Source: Struthio camelus (taxonomy: Eukaryota > Chordata > Aves > Struthioniformes > Struthionidae). From it: a stretch of DNA of 64,000 nucleotides. The notes beneath the pieces were generated by a model. That model did no database searches, was not told the DNA's origin, and saw nothing but the letters and a program-made list of their open reading frames with translations. This document shows positions 9,291 to 15,861 of this stretch, in pieces. Where the stretch lies: contig NC_090953.1 of the NCBI RefSeq assembly GCF_040807025.1, positions 26,768,997 through 26,832,996 of the forward strand, given 5' to 3'. Position 1 is the first letter of the stretch; each line of letters starts with the position of its first letter. The position numbers and the translations under genes are program-made.

Positions 9291-9825
9291 CCACTTCTCA
9301 TCATGAGCGGGTTGTCTCTACCACAGCGTCACTTCCCGCTGCACTGAGGAGGAGGGGGACAAGGGCTCACAGGGCAGACATGCAGGAGGGTCAGAGGCCT
9401 TGAGCCAGCGATGGCTGGGAGAACAGGGCCCAGCCTGCATTTGCTACAGGGGCTCGCAGGGCCGGCCAGGAATATGGCAAAGCTACAGCAAAGCCAGGAA
9501 CTGTGGAGCCTGTTTGGAGACTGTGGGACGGGGCCTGGTTGCCAAGGGCCCTGCCCTTGCCTGGGCTGTGCTTGCTCGCAGCTCCCAGCAGGGAAGCCGT
9601 GGCTTGCGTGCAGGCTGAGGTGGTAGAGCCTGTTGGTGAGGGCGAAGGAAGAGGTAGCTGGTGTGTGGGCCAGCTGTTTGTGGCTGTGGCTGCTGGCTGC
9701 CTGTCCCATGCACACGCCAGAGCGGGGAGCAGCCAGGAAGAGGAGGCAAAAAGCAAAAGCAAGAGGGACAAGGCTGGGCGTACAGACGTGAGCATGGGGA
9801 GTCCAGCAGTGGTGTGCATGATGCA
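9291..9825. other. 5' flank and cassette of tRNA-Cys
   Basis: No gene. From about 9600 the sequence is the same cassette as the relic at 5095-5260, so it was duplicated together with the tRNA at some earlier time. Any upstream modulators of Cys tRNA expression would lie here; no TATA-like element is visible close to the gene. Confidence 0.6.
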
Positions 9826-9897
9826 GGGGGTGTAGCTCAGTGGGAGAGCATTTGACTGCAGATCAAGAGGTCCCTGGTTCAACTCCAGGTGCCCCCT
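9826..9897 (+). tRNA. tRNA-Cys (GCA), unit 1
   Basis: This tRNA decodes UGC and UGU cysteine codons. It is 72 nt, with acceptor GGGGGTG against TGCCCCC and discriminator U (the known identity base for cysteinyl-tRNA synthetase). The anticodon loop is CTGCAGA with GCA at 9858-9860, and the T arm is CCTGG TTCAACT CCAGG. Acceptor pairs 6 and 7 are G-U type, otherwise all stems pair. Box A, box B and a TTTT at 9908-9911 are present. The 5' flank is duplicated as a tRNA-less relic near 4938-5260 in type A units. All four copies in the window are identical. Confidence 0.97.
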
Positions 9898-9907
9898 CCA
9901 CTGCTGC

Positions 9908-9911
9908 TTTT
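9908..9911 (+). terminator. Pol III T-run after tRNA-Cys
   Basis: TTTT follows the tRNA 3' end by 11 nt. Copies at 26830, 43416 and 60006. Confidence 0.85.
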
Positions 9912-10546
9912 CTTCCTGGAGCTTCTCCTGTGCCTTGGCGGCCTGCTTCCCCATCCCTCAGTGGGAAGGCTGTGAGGGACAAACAGCCCAGCATGGACCT
10001 GTCTCGGCTTCTCGTTCTCTGGGCTCTCGCCTCATGACACCCTTGGGGTTTCCCCTTTCCTTAAGGTGCTGCACCTCCCAGGGAGGGCAAGAGCAGCCCC
10101 TCTTCCTTCCCAGGGGCTGTGCTGCCACTGCTCTGTCGGGAGCTGGAGGGCATGAGCTGAGAGAAACCCACCGGGAAACCTCCTGCCCTTGTCTAGCACA
10201 CAGGTCAGGGTCTGTGACACAAGAGGGAAGGTCTCCCAACGTCACCAGTTAACGCTGAGTCTGGCTTCCACCGGCTTTTTTCCCATAAAGTGGAGCTTAA
10301 AGGCTAAACAGGCTAAACGCACCCTTTGTCATCTCATCCTTTCGCACCTGGGAAAGGTGTGTTGTGCCTGCCAGGACTGCAGGAAGTTGGGGGGGGGGGA
10401 GGAGCGAGCAGAGCCGTAGAGGGAGGGTGGGTGTTTTGCTGTGTGACCGGGCTTGACATGCTGCTGTGCTGCTGTGCAGCTGCGCAGCTGGAGGGACCCT
10501 CCGTACCCGCAGGGCTGGTCTGGAGCGTGGCCTTTCCAGGCAGCCC
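9912..10546. other. Spacer between convergent tRNA-Cys (+) and tRNA-Ser (-)
   Basis: The two genes point toward each other across this 650-bp spacer. It contains a run of about 10 G's at 10390-10400. From about 10460 it belongs to the Ser cassette shared, inverted, with the pseudo-Ser region. No protein gene is recognised. Confidence 0.6.
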
Positions 10547-10550
10547 AAAA
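10547..10550 (-). terminator. Pol III T-run after tRNA-Ser(AGA)
   Basis: Plus-strand AAAA in the context CAGCCCAAAAGGAG gives TTTT 14 nt after the minus-strand tRNA. Copies at 27469, 44055 and 60645. Confidence 0.85.
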
Positions 10551-10563
10551 GGAGATGGCACCC

Positions 10564-10645
10564 CGTAGTTGGCAGGATTCGAACCTGCGCGGGGAAACCC
10601 CAATGGATTTCTAGTCCATCGCCTTCACCACTCGGCCACAACTAC
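10564..10645 (-). tRNA. tRNA-Ser (AGA), unit 1
   Basis: This tRNA decodes UCU and, after A34-to-I editing, UCC and UCA serine codons. Read on the minus strand it is 82 nt with the class II long variable arm, discriminator G, acceptor GTAGTTG/CAACTAC fully paired, anticodon loop CTAGAAA (anticodon at 10610-10612) and perfect anticodon and T stems. Boxes A and B are intact and a minus-strand TTTT lies 14 nt downstream. Its flanks, on both sides, match the inverted flanks of the Ser-like pseudogene at 2522-2603. All four copies are identical. Confidence 0.97.
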
Positions 10646-11229
10646 CTGCCCCAAACTGCTCTGCAGCAGTGAGCGGGTGCCCTGTGCTGAGGCACCTGGC
10701 TCCCGGGGAGTTTGAGGGCCAGGCTGTGCTGGGGCATGTCCTTTCCACTCTGTGGACACCACGCAGTCAGGCACCAGAGGCCCCTGCAGCCAGTGCTGGA
10801 GAGGCCTTGAGAGACATGGTGCCAGGGCGATGGCTGCAGCTCCCAGTGCCTGGTTGTCAGGCTGGCCTCTGGGATATGCTGATGCTGGAGGATGGTTTCA
10901 CTCTCCCTCCGGCATCCCCATGGCGGGAGGGGAGAAAAGGAAGGGAGCAGTGTGAGGCATCCAGTGATGGTGGAGAGGAAATGTGTCAGGTGTATAAGAA
11001 GGAAGAGAAAGCAGAGAGCCCAGGAGTAGGAGTGGAAGGGGAAAGACTGCAAGGAAGCCATGGCCCAGCTGCGGCCTCCCCCCCCACCCCAGGTGTGAGG
11101 GTTTTGAGGTGATGAGGAAGAGCCTGGAGAGACTGTGAGAGGAGGAAATGTGTGTGCAGGGGGGCTGGAAGGAGGAGGCAGAGCCAGTTCATGAGCTGTG
11201 GGGAGCAGGAGGCACGCCTGGGTCCGCAT
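10646..11229. other. Spacer between tRNA-Ser(AGA) and the Gly pseudogene
   Basis: The first about 45 bp are the 5' flank of Ser(AGA) and match the pseudo-Ser 5' flank (GTTTGGGGCAGG). The last about 30 bp match the Gly cassette 5' flank. A C run at about 11078-11090 varies little. Otherwise nothing is recognised. Confidence 0.6.
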
Positions 11230-11302
11230 GTGCTGGTGGTGCAATGGTGAGCGTAGCTGCCTTCCAAGCAGTGCAGGACAGGTTTTGTTCCCAGACAACA
11301 CG
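11230..11302 (+). pseudogene. tRNA-Gly (UCC) pseudogene, unit 1
   Basis: A degenerate copy of the tRNA-Gly gene at 3104. The anticodon arm is intact (CTTCCAA loop, TCC at 11263-11265) and box A is close to normal, but the acceptor has two mismatches (C4-A and G7-A), the variable region is one base longer, and the T arm is broken: box B reads GGTTTTGTTCC, without the conserved CGA. No T-run follows within 40 nt. Both flanks match those of the functional Gly cassette, including the segment CAGAGGCCCTTCCACCTCCT downstream. It is almost certainly non-functional. Confidence 0.9.
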
Positions 11303-12137
11303 GACAAAACGTTCTTCTTCCAGGTGCCTGCAGAGGCCCTTCCACCTCCTTCAGGGAAGTTCCTGCTGGAACACAGCTCAGCTTTCTCCAGCAAGCTCTC
11401 ATCCCCTGAGGGGAGCCACTCCCCTTGTTGCAGCCTCCCTGCATGCACAGCCACGGTGGGGCACCCCACAGAGCCCAGGAGAGACAGGCCCCCTCCTCCT
11501 TCAGCAATGCCTGCCTTGGCAAAAGCACATGGAAGGCACTGAAGCGGCAGAGCTGCTGAGGGTGGAGGTTATCATGGCCAGGAGTCAAGCGCAGACCAGC
11601 TGCTTGGCAGGCAGCTGTGCTCATCTCAGGCACAGAAGTGCCCGCTGCCCCACAGCCTTCCTGCTGGCCCCAGTTCTGCCCCTGCTCTCCTCTTCCTGCC
11701 CGCCTCCAAAGCCAGCCTGGCTGGGGGCTGGGGAAGGGCAAGCTGGGCAGAACCTGGTGGGTCAGGAAGCACCACCTCCCCAGCTCCGCTGCCAGCAGGA
11801 CGGCGTCCTGCGGTGGGCTCAGACCACCAGCCTTGGGGTGCCCTCTCTGCTGGTGCCACAGAGCTGCCCATGCGGGGCCTCTCAGGGCCACCTTTTCCTG
11901 CCTCAGAAATGTCCCAGCCCCCTGGATGCTCTGGGTGGGCGGGGGCAGTGTGTTAGGGCTGGGAGTGTAGATTAGGCACCATGGACAGCCCCCCCGCCTG
12001 GCTCTGGGTTTTCCTGTGTGGCCATCCCCTCCCCACACAGCTTGGGGTGCAAATGGAGCCTGTGGGCACATCTCCCTTCTTGCACTGTAAAGGAACACTG
12101 CCAAGGCCCCCTCCCCACCTCCTGCCCCCGCCCACCC

Positions 12138-12166
12138 ATGCGCGCGCGCACACACACACGCACACG
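12138..12166. repeat. 29-bp alternating purine-pyrimidine tract (CG then CA)
   Basis: ATGCGCGCGCGC runs into CACACACACGCACACGC with unbroken purine-pyrimidine alternation, the classic sequence class that can adopt Z-DNA. Copies at 29060-29088, 45646-45674 and 62236-62264 have the same length, which is notable for a dinucleotide run. Confidence 0.95.
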
Positions 12167-12439
12167 CTTGCAGAGACTGTACAGGCAAGCTTGGCTCAAC
12201 GAGAGCGATTATCACTAGCGACTCCTGAAACGGTGAGCCCTGCTATTACGGGATAAGGCCATGCTACGGCTGTGCCAGTCCCACAAGTAGCTGCTGCTGA
12301 AAGGGATGGCCACATGCCCCTCTGTCCCAATCCCACCTTGTCCCTCACGCTGGCTCTGACACTCTCCTGACAGGGAGCTGGTGTAGAGGGTGATGCTGGT
12401 TGGGAACCATTGATTTACGTGGGGAGTTACTTTCTCCCG

Positions 12440-12461
12440 GTGCAGCTCTGTGAAGCTGCAC
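12440..12461. repeat. Perfect 8-bp hairpin nested in a larger inverted repeat
   Basis: GTGCAGCT, a 6-base loop, then AGCTGCAC. Outside it, CTTTCTCCCGGTG and CACCGGAGAAAG form an imperfect outer stem. Units 3 and 4 differ by one base in the loop only (45948-45969 and 62538-62559); unit 2 copy at 29362-29383. No known RNA family is recognised. Confidence 0.75.
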
Positions 12462-13254
12462 TCATCATGGGCCCACATAAGCACCGGAGAAAGCACGAGG
12501 GAAGCAGAGAGAGGACATGGCCAGAAACAGAGCGGCTTTCGCCTCTGCAGGGCGCTTTCCTGTCCAGCTGGCTTTTCTGCAGGGCCAAACACCGTGCGCT
12601 GGGTGAGCAAGCGAGTGAGCCACGCTTTCAGACAAGCCCTGACTTGCGCATGCACAAAATATGCTCTGCTAGCCTCAAACATCTCCGCAAGCCGACAGGA
12701 AACTGCGGGCTTACTGACCTCCTGCTGCCTCAGGATGTGGGTCTGGGTGCCCCCCTGGTTATGCAAGTGGGAGGCCACCGGACCCCTTGACACAGGCACC
12801 ATGGTGGCAGGTCAGGGGCCAGCTCCGTTAGGCTCTCTGCAGCTGAATTTACAACAGCTGGAGCACTGCAGGCCACTCTGCAGAACCAAGAAATGGAGGG
12901 GAACAGCTTCCAAGAAGTGGCTTTTTGTGCGGTATCTGTCACTGTTTTCCTGTACTGTAGACAAAACCAAGGTGGAAAGAGAGGGGCACCTTCAGAGCTT
13001 CTTTAAAAGCTTTTCACCATTCAGACCCCGTGCTGCTCCAGCCTCTTAGAGGAGGAGCCTGAGTGTCCGGGAGCAGCAAGCGCCGGCTGATCCCTAAGGG
13101 ATGGGGAGCCGGGTGCGATAACACGACTGGCTGGGCAAGGACCTTGCCTGCCAGGGTCCCTTCCCACCGCCACCAAGCCAGGCAAACAGGGCAGGCCTGG
13201 AGATGCTAGCGAGGCTCAGCAAAGAGTACAGATCACCAGGGAAGTTCACCTGGT

Positions 13255-13445
13255 GATGAGGCAGGTCCGAGGTCAAGCTGGGAAGTAAATCTGCAGCTCA
13301 GGGTCAGGGTCAGAATCGGGTCTGGCAAGGGTGGTGAGGGTCAGACGCAGTCCAGTGATCACCAGGCAGGTCCATGGTGAAAAGGCAGGTCTGAGGTCAG
13401 GCTGGGACGTCAGACCGCGGGTCAGTGTCCAGATCAATGGGGTCC
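13255..13445. repeat. Degenerate GGTCAG/AGGTC-rich repeat tract
   Basis: Short words GGCAGGTC, GAGGTCA, GGTCAGGGTCAG and TCAGGCTGGGA recur irregularly, for example GAGGTCAAGCTGGGAAGT and GAGGTCAGGCTGGGACGT about 125 bp apart. It looks like a decayed minisatellite or a piece of a GC-rich interspersed repeat. Copies at 30177-30367, 46763-46953 and 63353-63543. Confidence 0.65.
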
Positions 13446-14079
13446 ATGGCTAGGCAGGGACATGGCCGTGACAGAGCCAGAGACTAGTACTCCCACAACA
13501 TAGCGCAGCCAGAGGAAAGGCCTAGGGCTGAGCTTAAATGGGGCTCCTGGGCCCACAGGAAGAGGGTGCATGGTGGTGGGGGGGGGAGGTCCGAGCTGAG
13601 GCTGGTCAGGGCACTGAAGCCTATCAGTGCCCTCAGGGCTGTGACAGAGGGGGTCCCTCTCTCTGCTCAGCAGTGCCAGGAGCAGGCAGAAAGAGGGCCC
13701 AGCATAGCCCCGTGGTCTCATTGAACAGTCTCCCAAGGCCACCCTCCCACTGCTCTCCAAGAACCCAGAAACTCAGCGCAGTGACTCAGAAAAATCCAGC
13801 TCTGCCCTTGGAGAATATAGGTGTCTTTCTCTCCCTGGGAATGGAGAGAAAAGTGTGACTTGGAGCTGTGATTTGATTTCAGCACACCTGAGCTCTGTAT
13901 TCTTGCTCTGGACAAGCCAACATGCTGTCACGGTGCTCCTGAGTCATGGCAAGAGTACGCATGTCTTTCCCACCGGCAGGCGCCACACAGGCAAGTGTGG
14001 GACTCCGGATGGTGTAGCCCATAGAAGAGGGGTTTGCTCTGGGGTGCTCCCCAGGAGTTAGCGAACCCCAGGTGCACCA
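13446..14079. other. Unassigned spacer before the LTR-like block
   Basis: Contains a G run at about 13577-13586 and otherwise no recognisable element. In unit 4 the window ends inside this stretch. Confidence 0.5.
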
Positions 14080-14764
14080 TGGCTGTGGGGTTGCTGCACC
14101 CTGGGGGCACACCCTCTAACCACCCCATGATTGACAAGACCACATGAAGGAGAAGTGACACCGCAGACCCACACCACAAACATCTAGGGGCTGTGGAGCC
14201 ATCCCCCACAGAACGACCTGTTACTGGGCGTACCGTTACCAACAATTGCTACCCATGCTGGGTACGAGGGCTGGGCTGGGCACGAGGTTACCTGTTGGTA
14301 TGCACTCTGCTATTGACTAGAGCCATACAGCTTTTGTATACCTGTGGGCTGGCGTTGTTTCGACTGGGTGTAAAAGAGAGGAAGCCCCATGGGTTTGTTG
14401 CGGACTTGGACCCATGGTCCGCTGGCCTGCAGACCCGAGGACCCACCCGTCAGTGGGGATGCCCCTAATGTCAACAGCGTGGTGAGGAGAATCCGGGGAA
14501 AACTGTACCGGAGGGGTGGCCCGTGAGGGGCGAGAGCGGTCACCGTACCACCGTGCACCCGTGATTTAACCGTACAGCTCTGATAAGTATATGTACTTTC
14601 AGTTCTGTTATATTTCTCGCTATACTACACTGCACTTTTAGCTTTGTTATAACCTCCCATCTCTAATAAATTCTCACCCTTGACAAATGACAATCTCCCC
14701 GGTTCAGCGCAGCTAACTCGGGAATCCGAAAGAATCCCAGACACCCCTCTAGTGGCGCGTCACA
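14080..14764 (+). mobile_element. Probable solo LTR-like fossil, unit 1
   Basis: A stretch with lower GC than its surroundings, whose right half has an AATAAA signal (14665-14670) after an AT-rich run, followed by about 95 bp that ends in GTCACA. This resembles the R-U5 end of a vertebrate LTR. No internal retroviral coding region is visible. The left edge is uncertain and no target duplication could be confirmed. The family is unassigned. It predates unit amplification because it is shared by all units that reach it. Confidence 0.35.
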
Positions 14765-15102
14765 CCCACGCGCTTTGAAGGCTGATGAACTGAGAAGCCA
14801 AAGACTTTGCCCGCAATGCCGCCCCATGGCCAGTTCCTGGGGAAGCAAGAGGGCTTCCTTCTGCCTTGGTTGGGGACTGGAGGGCTGCGTAGGGAGGGCT
14901 CTACCACAGTAACCCCCGGGGGGAGGCTGTGGCAGTCTGAAGGAGTGTGTGTGGGGGGGAAAGGGGCTGGGGAGTCAAAGAGAAAGGACAGGACATGAGC
15001 CAAGCGCTGAGCAACGACTGAGCTCCAGTTCCTGTGGGGAAGAGGCTCACTTGCTGCCGTGGTGCAGAGGAGGGAGGAGAGTGCAGCGCTCTCTGGGAGC
15101 TG
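14765..15102. other. Spacer between the LTR-like block and CR1 segment b
   Basis: About 340 bp with purine-rich runs near 14935-14990 and no recognisable gene. Unit 1 differs from units 2 and 3 at about 14922 (a G in place of A). Confidence 0.5.
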
Positions 15103-15295
15103 GGAATTCGTGGAACGAGACAGACTGGAAGGGATCTCCGGAGGCCTCTAATTCAACTGCCCGCTCAAAGCAGGACTAGTGCCAAAGCTGGAGCCGGTCG
15201 CTCAGTGCCTGGCCCTGACACATTTTGAATTTGCTCTCCACGGAAGGAGAGTCCAAACTTCTCTGGGCACCTGCTCCACACGGCTTCAATGCTCA
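15103..15295 (-). mobile_element. CR1 LINE segment b: minus-strand 3' end, unit 1
   Basis: Reverse-complemented, this reads as the CR1 3' UTR: a GGTTGCCCAGAGAAG-like start, then sequence equivalent to the usual 'second-last' CR1 block, ending in a form of TCCCTTCCAGTCTGT near the CR1 3' terminus. It abuts segment a head to head. It is a severely 5' truncated insertion. Copies follow in units 2 and 3. Confidence 0.8.
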
Positions 15296-15386
15296 CTGAG
15301 TTAACGCTGCAGTTAACAACTGGCTGCACCGCTGGTGTTGGCAGCAGGGTTTTGGTTTCTATGACCGTGGGACCCTGTTTGAAGAT

Positions 15387-15425
15387 CTGATGGAGAGAGC
15401 TGATGGAGAGAGCTGATGGAGAGAG
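15387..15425 (+). repeat. Three exact 13-bp tandem repeats (CTGATGGAGAGAG)
   Basis: Perfect 3 x 13 bp array at the start of the CR1 segment, in the stretch encoding the end of ORF1. Copies at 32309-32347 and 48895-48933 also have three repeats, so its length is stable across units. Confidence 0.95.
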
Positions 15426-15813
15426 CTGGGATCCACCTCACCAAGTGGGGCATGCGTGTCTTTGCCAACAGGTTGACCAGCCTGGCAAGGAGGGCTTTAA
15501 ACTAGGCAAGATGGGGGAAGGGGAGTGTTATAGAGACAGGATAGTCAGTAAAACACTGCTCAAGTCAGGATGCCTCCAGCGGGTGCATGCAGCCAGGGGC
15601 ACAGCGCGGGACATGGCTATGGAGCATCCTCTTGCACCTCTCCTGAGAAGCCTGCATGCCCCATTTGGCTCTCTGAAATGCCTGTACACCAATGCACGCG
15701 GCATGGGGAATCAGCAGGAAGAATTAGAGATCTGTGTGCGGTTGCAGGGCCAGGATCTCGTTGCAGTTACAGAGACGTGGTGCGATAGCTCACGTGACTG
15801 GAATGCTGTCATG

Positions 15814-15861
15814 GATGGCTATGCACTTTTTAGGAAAGATGGCTATGCACTTTTTAGGAAA
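15814..15861 (+). repeat. 24-bp direct duplication inside CR1 endonuclease
   Basis: Two exact adjacent 24-bp copies encode GYALFRKD twice in frame. CR1 elements normally have this octet once, so this is a local slippage duplication that preceded unit amplification. Copies at 32736-32783 and 49322-49369. Confidence 0.95.

Larger units (their letters stand above)
11303..13254. other. Unassigned 2-kb spacer after the Gly pseudogene
   Basis: From 11303 to about 11525 it is the downstream part of the Gly cassette: the same blocks (GGGGAGCCACTCCCCTTG, CCCACAGAGCCCAGGAGAGA, TTCAGCAATGCCTGCCTTGG) follow the functional Gly gene in units 3 and 4 at about 37040-37215. Beyond that lie the Z-type tract and the hairpin. 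The segment near 12195-12290 (GCGATTATCACTAGCGACTC...) has lower GC and looks like part of an old interspersed repeat, family unknown. The 409-residue minus frame is low-complexity and not credible. Confidence 0.55.

Noticed and set aside
11148-11975. 275-residue plus-strand open frame over the Gly pseudogene
   Set aside because: It reads through a tRNA pseudogene and cassette flank; the composition is that of GC-rich non-coding DNA.
11980-12060. Possible signal peptide start (MDSPPAWLWVFLC...)
   Set aside because: It has a hydrophobic stretch but the frame soon becomes repeat-driven (CACACA run) and has no continuation or exon structure.
10986-12215. 409-residue open frame on the minus strand, repeated in every unit
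   Set aside because: It runs antisense over the Gly pseudogene and across the CG/CA tract, is Pro/Ala/Gly/Cys/Leu rich with no domain I recognise, and its retention is explained by near-identity of the units and high GC, not by selection.
12195-12290. Possible snRNA (U4- or U1-like)
   Set aside because: The word GCGATTAT recalls U4, but the rest does not match U1, U2, U4, U5, U6, U7 or 7SK as I know them.
14740-14762. Possible CTCF-type site (CTCTAGTGGCGCG)
   Set aside because: One base short of the usual core spacing, and such words occur by chance in GC-rich DNA; not strong enough to call.
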